A DNA stretch of 34,719 bases, from assembly GCA_045600845.1 (NCBI GenBank), contig JAZRYR010000021.1, forward strand, positions 1 to 34,719. The letters run 5' to 3'. The notes beneath the pieces were generated by a model that saw only the letters and a program-made list of their open reading frames with translations, had not been told where the DNA came from and made no database searches. This document shows positions 14,509-22,871 of the stretch, one piece after another (within the stretch, counting starts at the first letter, position 1; each line of letters opens with the position of its first letter). The position numbers were made by a program, and so were the translations under genes. Origin of the DNA: RGIG5612 sp045600845 (GTDB lineage Bacteria > Bacillota > Clostridia > Lachnospirales > Lachnospiraceae).

Positions 14509-14844
14509 TCATTTCCCAATATAGTGGGAACACACGAGCTGCATGCCTAAGCCCAAAGGACCACAGATAATGTCAACAAAACTAAAAAAAGGTCTTGCGT
14601 ACCCCATTGCCGCCATGCCTACTGTTCCGATATAATTCCCCATAAAATAAGAATCAATAAGAGAGGCGGCAGAGTTCATTATCTCCAAAAAACACATAAC
14701 AAAAAAAGCATTAAAAAATACTCTTCTCAAAATCACTTTATTGCTGGTAATGGTTCCCGTTTCCAATATTACGCCTTTCCTTATGCAAACATATAATTCC
14801 ATTTTTTTCTGAATGGACACAACTCTATAATTTATTTTTACCAT
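14509..14844 (-). pseudogene. MATE-family efflux transporter, N-terminal remnant
   Basis: The frame (111 codons) holds the first two or so transmembrane segments of a MATE transporter: VILRRVFFNAFFVMCFLEIMN, then SLIDSYFMGNYIGTVGMAAMGYARPFFSF, and GPLGLGMQLVCSHYIGK. It stops at TGA right after HYIGK, where full-length proteins of about 450 residues continue. Nothing matching follows before mutY. No clear ribosome binding site precedes the apparent start, and an 8-bp inverted repeat (14841-14868) overlaps it. The gene is truncated and probably nonfunctional. Confidence 0.75.
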
Positions 14845-14880
14845 ATTGGCAGTGCTTTATCAATATGGGGCAGATTCGTC

Positions 14881-14908
14881 TTGACAAATAAGAAAATAAT
14901 GGTACAAT
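14881..14908 (+). promoter_or_regulatory. Strong promoter of the leader peptide and acyl-CoA ligase
   Basis: A perfect TTGACA (14881-14886) is followed after 16 bp by TACAAT (14903-14908), preceded by TGG, an extended -10. Transcription would start near 14915, leaving a leader of about 230 nt before the ligase start codon. Confidence 0.8.
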
Positions 14909-14936
14909 CCACTTAATATTTTTATGGAGCGAAGAG

Positions 14937-15029
14937 ATGACAAACAGCAATCACCAGCTTACAAAAGAATACGGCTATTATTCTGACGCATATACCTACG
15001 CCTATTATTATGGCGTATATTTTGCATAG
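14937..15029 (+). CDS. Tyrosine-rich 30-residue leader peptide
   Basis: An ATG with GGAG 7 nt upstream opens a 30-codon ORF ending in TAG. Nine of 30 residues are tyrosine (codons 12, 14, 15, 19, 21, 23, 24, 25 and 28), including the run AYYYGVYFA at the end. It lies between a near-consensus promoter and an intrinsic terminator that precedes the ligase gene, the classic layout of a ribosome-mediated attenuator. The Tyr codons 23-25 lie in the loop of a small hairpin (tacgcc 14997-15002 with ggcgta 15012-15017). No similar peptide is known to me. Regulation by tyrosyl-tRNA charging or a ribosome stall is inference. Confidence 0.7.
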   Translation: MTNSNHQLTKEYGYYSDAYTYAYYYGVYFA

Positions 15030-15043
15030 ATTTTTAGTACGTA

Positions 15044-15135
15044 TTTTCAGCCGGTCAAGCAAAAAGTTAACAAACTGCTCTAACGATAAGTAAGAATGAA
15101 TTCCCCGTGTTGAAAAGACGCGGGGATAATTTTTT
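15044..15135 (+). promoter_or_regulatory. Attenuator: alternative antiterminator and terminator stems
   Basis: The terminator is ccccgtgt (15103-15110) paired with acgcgggg (15118-15125), 8 bp with one G-U, then a run of six T (15130-15135) directly before the ligase GGAGG. An alternative pairing joins ttttcagccgg (15044-15054) with ccgtgttgaaaa (15105-15116), 11 bp with a single bulged t. It uses half of the left terminator arm, so the two folds exclude each other. The same upstream segment can also pair with cggct (14972-14976) inside the first Tyr codons of the leader ORF. No T-box motif is present. Confidence 0.65.
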
Positions 15136-15146
15136 GGAGGTATTTT

Positions 15147-16784
15147 ATGATAATTACAGATTTTCTCGAGAGAAATGCAAGAATGTTTGGAGAGGATATC
15201 GCTCTGGTAGAACTTTCTCCTACCGATGACAGAGACAACGCCGTCACATGGCGTGAAGCCAGTCTGATTGAAAGTGCAAATGTAGATGCACCATACCGCA
15301 GAGAAATGTCCTGGAAAGATTTTGACCGCAAGGCAAACCGCATCGCCAACATGTTCTTAGGCAGAGGCGTAAAACGCGGAACTAAAATCGCAATCCTGAT
15401 GACCAACTGTCTGGAATTTCTTCCTATCTACTTCGGTATATTGAAAGCCGGTTGCATCGTTGTCCCAATGAATTACCGTTATGCCTCCGATGAAATTCAA
15501 TACTGCTTAGAACTGGCAGACATCCAGATTCTCGTATTCGGTCCGGAATTTATTGATCGTATGAATGCAATAAAAGACAATGTTCCTGGCGTGAGATCCA
15601 TGTTCTTCGTTGGGAAGAATGGCCCGGACTACACCGAAAACATTCTGGAGGTCATGACTTTCGCTTCTTCCAGCGCTCCTGCAATTGCAATGGAGGAAGA
15701 CGATTTTGCAGCAATCTACTTCTCCTCCGGAACCACAGGATTCCCTAAAGCAATACTTCACAAACATCGCGCTCTGCTGAATTCCTGCCGTACGGAACAG
15801 AATCACCACAACCAGACAAAGGATGATGTATTTCTTTGTATCCCTCCACTGTACCATACTGGCGCTAAGATGCATTGGTTCGGCAGCCTGATGGTTGGTG
15901 GAAAATCGGTTATCCTTCGCGGCACAAAACCAGAATGGATCTTACGAGCTGTAACAGAAGAGAAATGTACCATTGTATGGCTCCTAGTTCCTTGGGCTCA
16001 GGACATCTTAGATGAAGTGGATGCTGGAAGAATCAAACTGGAGGATTATCTGTTAGACCAGTGGAGACTGATGCATATCGGCGCGCAGCCTGTTCCACCA
16101 AGTCTGATCCGCAGATGGAAAGAATACTTCCCGCACCATGATTACGATACCAACTATGGTCTTAGCGAGTCCATCGGACCTGGTTGCGTCCATTTAGGTG
16201 TTGAAAATATTCATAAAGTCGGTGCTATCGGTAAGGCGGGATATCTTTGGGAGACCAAGGTTGTTGATGAGAATGGCATGGAAGTACCTGCCGGACAGGT
16301 TGGCGAGCTTATCGTAAAAGGCCCTGGAGTCATGGTAGAATACTACAAGAATCCGGAAGCAACTGCAGAGGTTCTGAAAGGAGATTGGCTATACACCGGT
16401 GACATGGCAAAGGTAGATGAAGACGGCTTTATCTTCCTGGTTGACCGAAAGAAAGACGTTATCATCTCTGGCGGTGAGAATCTGTACCCAGTACAGATTG
16501 AAGACTTCTTAAGAGCAAATGACAAAATTAAAGATGTCGCTGTTATCGGTATGCCAGACACCAGACTGGGTGAGATTGCAGCTGCCATTATCGAAATCAA
16601 GGAAGACATGGAGGCTACGGAAGAAGAAATCAATGAATTCTGCCTGGGTCTTCCAAAGTACAAACGTCCTAGAAAGATCATCTTCGACAAAGTACCTAGA
16701 AATCCTACCGGAAAAATTGAGAAGCCTCTGCTCCGCCAACGTTACAACAGCGAGCGGCTGGTAGAAGCAGAAAACTCTCATTGA
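15147..16784 (+). CDS. AMP-forming acyl-CoA ligase (class I adenylate-forming)
   Basis: The 545-residue cytosolic enzyme activates a carboxylic acid with ATP and joins it to CoA. It has the phosphate loop SSGTTGFPK (193-201), the A5-type motif YGLSES (337-342), YTGD (416-419), the hinge region LVDRKKDVIISGGENLYP (431-448) and the catalytic C-terminal Lys in PTGKIEK (K523). Length and motifs fit CaiC/FadD-like ligases; the acid is not evident. GGAGG precedes the ATG by 6 nt. Expression seems controlled by the upstream Tyr-leader attenuator, which makes an aromatic acid derived from tyrosine worth considering, but that is a guess. Transcribed alone, ending at a bidirectional terminator. Confidence 0.92.
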   Translation: MIITDFLERNARMFGEDIALVELSPTDDRDNAVTWREASLIESANVDAPYRREMSWKDFDRKANRIANMFLGRGVKRGTKIAILMTNCLEFLPIYFGILKAGCIVVPMNYRYASDEIQYCLELADIQILVFGPEFIDRMNAIKDNVPGVRSMFFVGKNGPDYTENILEVMTFASSSAPAIAMEEDDFAAIYFSSGTTGFPKAILHKHRALLNSCRTEQNHHNQTKDDVFLCIPPLYHTGAKMHWFGSLMVGGKSVILRGTKPEWILRAVTEEKCTIVWLLVPWAQDILDEVDAGRIKLEDYLLDQWRLMHIGAQPVPPSLIRRWKEYFPHHDYDTNYGLSESIGPGCVHLGVENIHKVGAIGKAGYLWETKVVDENGMEVPAGQVGELIVKGPGVMVEYYKNPEATAEVLKGDWLYTGDMAKVDEDGFIFLVDRKKDVIISGGENLYPVQIEDFLRANDKIKDVAVIGMPDTRLGEIAAAIIEIKEDMEATEEEINEFCLGLPKYKRPRKIIFDKVPRNPTGKIEKPLLRQRYNSERLVEAENSH

Positions 16785-16834
16785 TAAATCATTATCCATT
16801 ATCAAACGAACTTCTGTATCGTTTAAAAAATAAC

Positions 16835-16888
16835 GAACCACAGTACCTGTTACATCTCTCAATGCAATAGGCACCGTGGTTCTTTTTT
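16835..16888. terminator. Bidirectional terminator between ligase and dlt-like operon
   Basis: gaaccacagtacctgtt and the matching arm ending cgtggttc (to 16882) form a 17-bp stem with a few A-C or G-U pairs. T runs follow on both strands (ttctttttt on plus; GTTATTTTTT on minus). It serves the converging ligase and sigma-factor operons. Confidence 0.8.
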
Positions 16889-16968
16889 AGAAAGTACTTC
16901 GTTATTCGTCCGTCCTTTCTAATATCTATTTATTTTATCCCCTCATTGACTAAAACTAAATGGATTCC

Positions 16969-17169
16969 CTACTTTTTGTTTTTGACGTTAATGATTTTAT
17001 CCCTCAATCTTCCGTTTGCGTTGAGCTCCCCAGCTGCTGCAACAAACTTCATTTCTTCATCGGATAATTCTCGGTCATAATAGTTTTCCGTTTCCTGAAT
17101 CAAATTTTCCAGGCTCTGATTTTTTTCAAACCGCTGATAATCAAAAAGCAGTTTTAATTTGTCTTCCAT
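16969..17169 (-). CDS. 66-residue acidic protein downstream of the ECF sigma factor
   Basis: The start at 17169 follows GGGAGG with a 7-nt gap. The protein is soluble, helical and charged. It has the N-terminal block EDKLKLLFDYQRFEKNQSLE and a C-terminal SDEEMKFVAAAGE...RDKI part that looks like two helices. It is the last gene of the dlt-like/sigma operon, 75 bp after the sigma factor gene, and ends before the terminator. No membrane segment is seen, so it is not a classical membrane anti-sigma factor. A small soluble sigma partner is possible. Confidence 0.7.
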   Translation of the reverse strand: MEDKLKLLFDYQRFEKNQSLENLIQETENYYDRELSDEEMKFVAAAGELNANGRLRDKIINVKNKK

Positions 17170-17243
17170 AATCAAGCCTCCCTCGTTTTTTATTATCCCT
17201 TTTGTTTTTCACATATTTTTATACGAAAGAAAAAACAAAAGGT

Positions 17244-17735
17244 CTATTCATTTTCTAACAATTTTTTTAATTTATCAAAAGCTTTATTTTGCAATATTTT
17301 AACATAGGAATACGAAATCCCCATCTTCTCGGCAATTTCCTTCAAGGATTTCCCAGAGTAAAACCGCAGAATAATAATATCCCGTTCCCTCTCCTCCAAA
17401 GTCTGCAGAGCTTCTGCCAACTGTTCCAGCATTTCCTTATTGCAAACCTCCTCTTCCACGGAAGAATTTTCAGGAAATGTCTCCGGTATTTCTTCAAATA
17501 CCCTGCGAGAGCGGTAATAGTCGGTCAAGGTATTTCTGGCAATGGTATAAATCCATGTAGAAAGAGACGCCTTGGTTTCGTCGAAGCTGTCGATTTTTTC
17601 ATAGACCTTAACAAATACCGTTGATGTCAGATCCTCCGCGGTATCTGCATCGTTTATTTTCGATACAATATACCCATATACTTTTCGATAATAATTCTGG
17701 TAAATTTCTTCTTTTTGTTGATCTGTAAAAACCAT
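17244..17735 (-). CDS. ECF-type RNA polymerase sigma factor
   Basis: The 163-residue protein has sigma region 2 (about 10-75, with NDADTAEDLTSTVFVKVYEKI and LSTWIYTIARN, the -10-binding helix). A short acidic linker follows, then region 4 (about 108-160, LQTLEERERDIIILRFYSGKSLKEIAEKMGISYSYVKILQNKAFDKLKK), a helix-turn-helix that reads -35 elements. GGGAGAA precedes the ATG. It follows the small membrane protein gene by 18 bp and precedes a 66-codon gene, so it belongs to the same operon as the dlt-like genes. ECF factors such as SigX control dlt in Bacillus. A similar loop here is inferred. Confidence 0.93.
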   Translation of the reverse strand: MVFTDQQKEEIYQNYYRKVYGYIVSKINDADTAEDLTSTVFVKVYEKIDSFDETKASLSTWIYTIARNTLTDYYRSRRVFEEIPETFPENSSVEEEVCNKEMLEQLAEALQTLEERERDIIILRFYSGKSLKEIAEKMGISYSYVKILQNKAFDKLKKLLENE

Positions 17736-17753
17736 AAGTTCTCCCTCAATTAT

Positions 17754-18107
17754 TTATTTTACCTTTTTATTCCGGATCCATCGCTCTACCATGGCTATGG
17801 CTAAGGTTATCAGTAACATGCCCACGATAGCGACGGGAGCCAATCCGAATCTGCCTCCAAAAGTAAAGCCGTACCAATCATTCCATCGTTTTACAACGAT
17901 AACCATAATATAAAGCAAGGAAGCAACTGCTGCCACTATGTTCGAATCCGTTGTAAAATATTTAAAGCAATCCACTCCCTGACTGCCTAGATTATCCGGC
18001 CCACCAAAGAAATATAAAACAGTTGCCAGCACCGTGGAAATCACAATCACGATATTAATTATGATGTCGGCGAGGTATCTCGCGCTTTTGCGTTTCTCCA
18101 TGGTCAT
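17754..18107 (-). CDS. Small multi-pass membrane protein (Pr6Pr-like, short)
   Basis: The protein has 117 residues with three transmembrane helices: about 13-34, 57-72 and 88-107. The segment DCFKYFTTDSNIVAAVASLLYIM resembles the YFTxxSN signature of Pr6Pr-type membrane proteins. Those are usually about 200 residues, so this one is short, either a trimmed relative or an internally deleted gene. It begins 5 bp after the ligase stop and has no strong ribosome binding site, suggesting translational coupling. It lies between the ligase and the ECF sigma factor and could be a membrane partner of either. Role unknown. Confidence 0.65.
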   Translation of the reverse strand: MTMEKRKSARYLADIIINIVIVISTVLATVLYFFGGPDNLGSQGVDCFKYFTTDSNIVAAVASLLYIMVIVVKRWNDWYGFTFGGRFGLAPVAIVGMLLITLAIAMVERWIRNKKVK

Positions 18108-18112
18108 TTCTT

Positions 18113-19579
18113 TTATTTCAACTTCCTGCGAAGAATCTTTCCGTTAGCCGTTCTCGGAATCACATCAATTTCTTCTAGATATGCCGGAACTTTAAATGGT
18201 TCCAGGCGTTCCAGAAGCCAGTTCCGGATTTCTGCCGTCTGAAAGGAATAGCCTGGTGCAATTTTAACATATAATTTTGGAACATGTCCTTTTATCTCAT
18301 CACTTACCGGAACACAAGCACAATCGTCAATCATCGGCATTTTCTTCGCCGTATCTTCTATTTCCTCCGGGGATACTTTTTTCCCGCCGATATTAATCAC
18401 GTCTCCCGCTCTTCCCAGAAGAATAATGTCTCCATCTTCATCAAAATAAGCGACATCATTGGAATAGATAATTCCGTCTTTCAAAACCTTTTCCGTTTCT
18501 TCCGGATCATCCAGATAGCCTGCCATATTCATGCCGCCTTTTGAAGCCAGAAGACCGGTATGGGCAGAATCCGAAGAGATTTCCTTTTTCTCATCATCTA
18601 CAATAAGAATTATAGCATTATAGGTTGGCTTTCCAATACAGTTTTCTTTATCTTTTGTATGGTTAAATTCATAACAGCAGATACATCCGCTTTCGGTGCT
18701 TCCATAGAAATTGTATAGGTTCGACTTTGGGAGAAGCCGCCGGATCCAGTCCTTGTCGGATTTCATTAACGGAGCGGAACCGAACTGGATGTAACGAATC
18801 ACATCACTATATTTCGCTAAGTTGTCTTTGGAAAGCCGGAGCAGAACGGAAAGAGCCGTCGGAACCAAGTCCAGAGAATTTACGCCATAATCCTCCATGT
18901 TATGAAAGAAGCGACGGACATCCATGATACTCCCCAAAAGTACCACGCTGGCCCCCTTCCACAGGTTCGCATAATACCTTCTTAATCCATGAGAATGATT
19001 CATTGGAGACGGAATCATTTCCACATTATCTTCCTGAATATTTATGCTGTAAGCAACATTTTCCGCCAAAGCGATATTGTTGCCATGCGTCAGGACAATT
19101 CCCTTTTCCTTTCCCGTCGTTCCTGTGCTAAACAGAATTTCACTGATCATATCCGCTTCCGGAAAATCTATATTTGTTTTTTTCGGAACGATAGCCGTCT
19201 CTTCTACGATTTCCGTCATCGTTTTCCATGGAATATCTGCATCCAGAGAAAGGTCTGTATTGGTAACAATCAAAGAAGCTTTCGCCCGGGTCGCCATGGA
19301 GGCAATTTTATCCGGAGCACAGCTTTTTTCCAGTGGGATAAAAACTGCCTTCAGCAGTTGAACCGCCAATTCTGCGGTCAGATAAGATATGGTCTGGCTC
19401 GCTTCTATTACAACGGTCGAGCCGTTTTGGATGCCCAATGTTTCAAACACCGTTGCCATTCGGGCAATTTCATCCGCATATTCTCCGTAAGTTACTTTTC
19501 TTGTATCGTCCACCAGACAAAGCTTATCCGGTGTCCTTTCTGCATATTGAAAAACTGCTTCAACAATAGATTTAATCAT
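18113..19579 (-). CDS. AMP-forming acyl ligase (DltA-like position)
   Basis: The 488-residue class I adenylate-forming enzyme has FSTGTTGKEKG (phosphate loop, 150-160), FYGSTESGC (A5-type motif), a LLGRAGDVINIGGKKVSPEEIE hinge and the C-terminal catalytic Lys in TANGKILRRK (K481). AGAGGAACTT precedes the ATG. Size fits both DltA and small acyl-CoA/ACP ligases. The motifs are closer to general acyl ligases than to D-alanyl ligase. In this operon it most likely adenylates a carboxylic acid and loads it onto the carrier protein encoded two genes earlier. The acid is unknown; the intervening anion transporter gene suggests an imported or exported organic acid. Confidence 0.85.
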   Translation of the reverse strand: MIKSIVEAVFQYAERTPDKLCLVDDTRKVTYGEYADEIARMATVFETLGIQNGSTVVIEASQTISYLTAELAVQLLKAVFIPLEKSCAPDKIASMATRAKASLIVTNTDLSLDADIPWKTMTEIVEETAIVPKKTNIDFPEADMISEILFSTGTTGKEKGIVLTHGNNIALAENVAYSINIQEDNVEMIPSPMNHSHGLRRYYANLWKGASVVLLGSIMDVRRFFHNMEDYGVNSLDLVPTALSVLLRLSKDNLAKYSDVIRYIQFGSAPLMKSDKDWIRRLLPKSNLYNFYGSTESGCICCYEFNHTKDKENCIGKPTYNAIILIVDDEKKEISSDSAHTGLLASKGGMNMAGYLDDPEETEKVLKDGIIYSNDVAYFDEDGDIILLGRAGDVINIGGKKVSPEEIEDTAKKMPMIDDCACVPVSDEIKGHVPKLYVKIAPGYSFQTAEIRNWLLERLEPFKVPAYLEEIDVIPRTANGKILRRKLK

Positions 19580-19588
19580 AAGTTCCTC

Positions 19589-21004
19589 TTAAATTGTGCT
19601 AAATAACGGCCAATATTTCATTAAGAAATATCCAACCAATGTCATCAGAATAATCACCACGATTTCAAATAGAATACCCTTTTTCAGCATATACTTCGGC
19701 TTCAATCCATAACCCACCGGGATCGCCCGGATGGAGGTCGGAAGAAGATAGGACAAATTGATTCCAATGGCGGTAATGTAGATGTATGGGATTGGATTTT
19801 CGCCAATTCCACTGATAATACTAATTACAATCGGCGTTACAACCGATGCAGTAGCGGTATTACTGGTAACATCCGAAAGAAGGATAGTAAGAAGAACGAT
19901 AATAAACACCGTTCCGAAGCCACCGGTCAAATTCGCTTTTGCTACGGCATCTCCAATCATATCCGCAGCTCCACTTTCGTTGATCAGTGTTCCAAGGGCA
20001 AGCCCACCGGCGAAAACGAACATCATTTCCCAGACTACTTTATTCTGGGCATTTTTCCATTCAATCAACCGCTTTCCGTCTTTTCTCGTAAAAGCAAAGG
20101 ATAAGAGAGCGCAAATAGCGAAAGCATACGCCGGTTTTAAGCCAGGGACAAGGTTCTGGTAAAGATTCCTTGTAAAGGAAAGCAATGTGGCTACAATAAA
20201 CAAAATTAAAGAAATCAGCTCCTCTTTTTTCATTGGAGGCATTTTTTTATACTCTTCAATGAAAAAATCACGGGAGCCAGGGAGCGTATCAGTCTTTTTA
20301 CAGAAAATAAACAGCAGAAGAATATTGCTGATCACTAAGATTGCAAATACCGGAGCAAAACGGACAATCCAGGAAACAAACATATACTCCTGCCCCGTTA
20401 CCTGAGTCAGATAATCGGTGATGACCAGATTCATGGCTCCGCCCAAAGGAGTTAACAATCCACCTACTCCAATTGCATATACGATGGTTAAAAGAATCAA
20501 TGACCCTTTGGAGCTTTGCCGGATATCCTTTTCCCCTACATATCCCAGCATGGAAACTGCGATGGGAACGATGGCTGCACATACGACCGCGTTGGGAATA
20601 ACGGCCGATAAAAGGGCACAAAGAATAAACCAGAAGGCAACCTGTGTACGCATTTTCTCTCCGATCAAAGACAGAATCTTCGCAGAAATACGTCTGTCTA
20701 ATCCGGTTTCTGCCCATACCGCGGTCAGAACCGAAGCGCTGAACAGCAATACAATCGTTTCGGAAGCATAGTTGGCAATGACCGAAGACATGGGTGCCAT
20801 TCCAATCAATGCATTTACGCAGACCGGAACCATGGCCGTAACTGCGAAGTCCACCGGAGAAGTTACCCACCAGAAGGCAGTCCAAACAACAACGCCGATC
20901 GCCCCACGGGCCGGAAGGGTGGCAAAAACCGCTTCCGGCAATAAGAACAGACAGAGTAAAAAAAGAACCGGTCCCAGGATTAAGGTGAAGATTCTTTTAT
21001 TCAT
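19589..21004 (-). CDS. SLC13/DASS-family anion (dicarboxylate) transporter
   Basis: The 471-residue inner-membrane protein has about 11-12 hydrophobic segments. Family signatures are the SNT-like substrate motifs in the two halves: TPLGGAMNLVI (about 185-195, first-half position) and LLSDVTSNTATASVVTPI near residue 385, where the conserved Ser-Asn-Thr is plain. It moves di- or tricarboxylates or related anions, usually with sodium. The ATG overlaps the carrier-protein stop by one base, so its translation is coupled to it. Having such a transporter inside a dlt-type gene set is unusual and hints that the acyl donor is a carboxylate handled by this protein. Confidence 0.88.
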   Translation of the reverse strand: MNKRIFTLILGPVLFLLCLFLLPEAVFATLPARGAIGVVVWTAFWWVTSPVDFAVTAMVPVCVNALIGMAPMSSVIANYASETIVLLFSASVLTAVWAETGLDRRISAKILSLIGEKMRTQVAFWFILCALLSAVIPNAVVCAAIVPIAVSMLGYVGEKDIRQSSKGSLILLTIVYAIGVGGLLTPLGGAMNLVITDYLTQVTGQEYMFVSWIVRFAPVFAILVISNILLLFIFCKKTDTLPGSRDFFIEEYKKMPPMKKEELISLILFIVATLLSFTRNLYQNLVPGLKPAYAFAICALLSFAFTRKDGKRLIEWKNAQNKVVWEMMFVFAGGLALGTLINESGAADMIGDAVAKANLTGGFGTVFIIVLLTILLSDVTSNTATASVVTPIVISIISGIGENPIPYIYITAIGINLSYLLPTSIRAIPVGYGLKPKYMLKKGILFEIVVIILMTLVGYFLMKYWPLFSTI

Positions 21005-21225
21005 TATTGTAATTCCTCAATCATTTCCCAGATGGTAGCCATGGACTGGAAATACTTTGGCTGAATATATTCCATGGAGATGGAAATATCAAATTCATCC
21101 TCAAGTAAACCAATCAGCGTTACTACGCTGACAGAATCCATCCGGCCGCTGTCCAGAAGCTGGTCTTCCTCATCAAAATCAATGTCCGGCCAGTTTTCTT
21201 CTAAAATTTCTCTTAATTTATCCAT
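21004..21225 (-). CDS. Acyl carrier protein (DltC-like)
   Basis: The 73-residue acidic carrier has the phosphopantetheine serine in SGRMDSVSVVTLIGLLEDEF (Ser31 of MDS). The rest is a four-helix bundle with a DltC-like FDISISMEYIQPKYFQSMATI segment. Carriers of the DltC type have (L/M)DS where fatty-acid ACPs have LDSL. AGGAGACG precedes the ATG. It sits 15 bp after the MBOAT gene and overlaps the transporter gene. It should hold the activated acyl group as a thioester and present it to the MBOAT protein at the membrane. Confidence 0.9.
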   Translation of the reverse strand: MDKLREILEENWPDIDFDEEDQLLDSGRMDSVSVVTLIGLLEDEFDISISMEYIQPKYFQSMATIWEMIEELQ

Positions 21226-21240
21226 GTTTTACGTCTCCTT

Positions 21241-22824
21241 TTAAAATCCAGCATATATGAAATCGGCTGCATTGAAATAAGGTCCATACATACCGAATAT
21301 CAGTATAATATAAATTGCAGCAAAATAAATAATCCAACGGAAAATAATATTTTGTTTTGCTATGGTTTCCCGGACGCCCATCCGCTCCTGCAGCATGGAT
21401 ACCGCCCATAAAATCAGTATCCCCAAAAGTACGATAACAAAATCTATCTCACTCATTCCAAATGTAAATAGATGTTTTAAATTCAGATTGTTAAAGGAAA
21501 GCTTTGAAAAGGTCCGTGCGAAAATTCCAAAGGCACTTGCCAAGGAATCTGCGCGGAAGAAGACTCTTCCTATGCAGCATAAGGTAAAAGTTCTTGCCAT
21601 CTGGAAAAGCTTCCAGCCAAAATTATCGGTCTGGATTTTTAAGGCACTGGTCATTTTCTTAAAGGTACCTTCTAACATCGTTCCCCCGATGATCAAGACG
21701 GCATGGAACAAGCCCCAGATAACAAAGGTCCAGGAAGCTCCATGCCAGATACCGGTTGCCAACCAGACGATAAGAGTCGGAAAACAGGTGGCAAATAATT
21801 CTCCGGCTTTTTTCCGGTTTTTCGCTTTCGTTTTCTTCTTTACTTTTTTTACCAGAGCAGAAACGGATAGCGGTAAATAAACGTAATCTTTAAACCACTC
21901 CATCAAAGACATATGCCAACGGCGCCAAAATTCCGGCATGGTTTTTGAGAAATAGGGATGATTAAAGTTCTGGGTAAGTTTGATTCCCAGCATTTCCGAA
22001 ATACCGGTAACGATATCGATACACCCGGAAAAATCCGCATAAATCTGAATGGAATAAAAGACCGTTGCCAGAATAAAGATAACACCCGTATAGTTCTTCC
22101 ATCCGTTATAAACCGTGTCGACCAACAGTCCTAAACGGTCTGCAATGACCAGTTTTTTAATCATGCCCCACAATACAAGCTGTGCACCATAGGTCAGATT
22201 TTCGTAAGAAAATTGTACTCCGCTTTCAATTTGCGGTTTGATTTTATCGTAGCGGTCAATCGGCCCTTGCACCACATGTGGAAAATAGGAAAGATAAACC
22301 GCGAATAACAACAGATTCTTTTCTGCCGGGTAACGTTTCCAAAATACATCCAGCAGATAGCTGACAGCCATAAAGGTATAGAAGGAAATGCCGATCGGCA
22401 GAATCATTTTGAAATCCGGAATCACCGGAACAGAAAGTGCCGACAAGAGCGAATTTATACTGTTTGCGGCAAAATTAGAATATTTGCAGACAACCAGAAC
22501 TCCGACAATCCCGATGAATGCCAGAATCAGATAGGTCCGTGCTTTCTTTTTTGACGCTTCTTTGATTTCTTTTTTCCGGGATACTTCCGTACAATTTTCC
22601 AATTCTGTCTCGGTCTTGTCCCATAAAGAACCAATGCCCCGGGCGCAGAAATAGCTGACCAGAATCGTAAATAGAATAAATGGTAAAAATTTCGGTCCAA
22701 CAAGGACGAAGAACGCAATGTTCGCCAATAAAAGGACATACTTCTGACCCTTCCTGCCAACCAGATAATACAGCAGGAGGGTTGCAGCGGCAAACAGTAT
22801 AAATTTTAATGAAGTATAGGTCAT
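21241..22824 (-). CDS. MBOAT O-acyltransferase, DltB-like
   Basis: The start at 22824 (527 residues, MTYTSLKFIL) is chosen because it opens the first membrane helix and AAGGAAAA lies upstream. A 600-codon frame is open but its first 73 codons overlap the preceding gene out of phase. There are about 10-11 membrane helices. The MBOAT signature is PEFWRRWHMSLMEWFKDYVYLPL (298-320), with the invariant His in TGIWHGASW (H361). DltB-type proteins take the acyl group from the carrier and move it across the membrane. The C-terminus ends in an aromatic residue, as usual in the family. Confidence 0.93.
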   Translation of the reverse strand: MTYTSLKFILFAAATLLLYYLVGRKGQKYVLLLANIAFFVLVGPKFLPFILFTILVSYFCARGIGSLWDKTETELENCTEVSRKKEIKEASKKKARTYLILAFIGIVGVLVVCKYSNFAANSINSLLSALSVPVIPDFKMILPIGISFYTFMAVSYLLDVFWKRYPAEKNLLLFAVYLSYFPHVVQGPIDRYDKIKPQIESGVQFSYENLTYGAQLVLWGMIKKLVIADRLGLLVDTVYNGWKNYTGVIFILATVFYSIQIYADFSGCIDIVTGISEMLGIKLTQNFNHPYFSKTMPEFWRRWHMSLMEWFKDYVYLPLSVSALVKKVKKKTKAKNRKKAGELFATCFPTLIVWLATGIWHGASWTFVIWGLFHAVLIIGGTMLEGTFKKMTSALKIQTDNFGWKLFQMARTFTLCCIGRVFFRADSLASAFGIFARTFSKLSFNNLNLKHLFTFGMSEIDFVIVLLGILILWAVSMLQERMGVRETIAKQNIIFRWIIYFAAIYIILIFGMYGPYFNAADFIYAGF

Positions 22825-22871
22825 GTAGAAGTTTTCCTTCGCTTCCTTATCAAATCCGTTTAAAAATAAAT

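Noticed and set aside
14909..15146. T-box riboswitch for tyrosine upstream of the ligase
   Set aside because: The conserved T-box sequence and the stem I layout are missing. A translated Tyr-rich ORF with its own ribosome binding site explains the segment better.
18113..22824. Canonical D-alanylation (dltABCD) operon
   Set aside because: Gene order differs, the ligase lacks clear DltA-specific features, and an SLC13 transporter lies between the carrier and ligase genes. I kept dlt-like rather than dlt.
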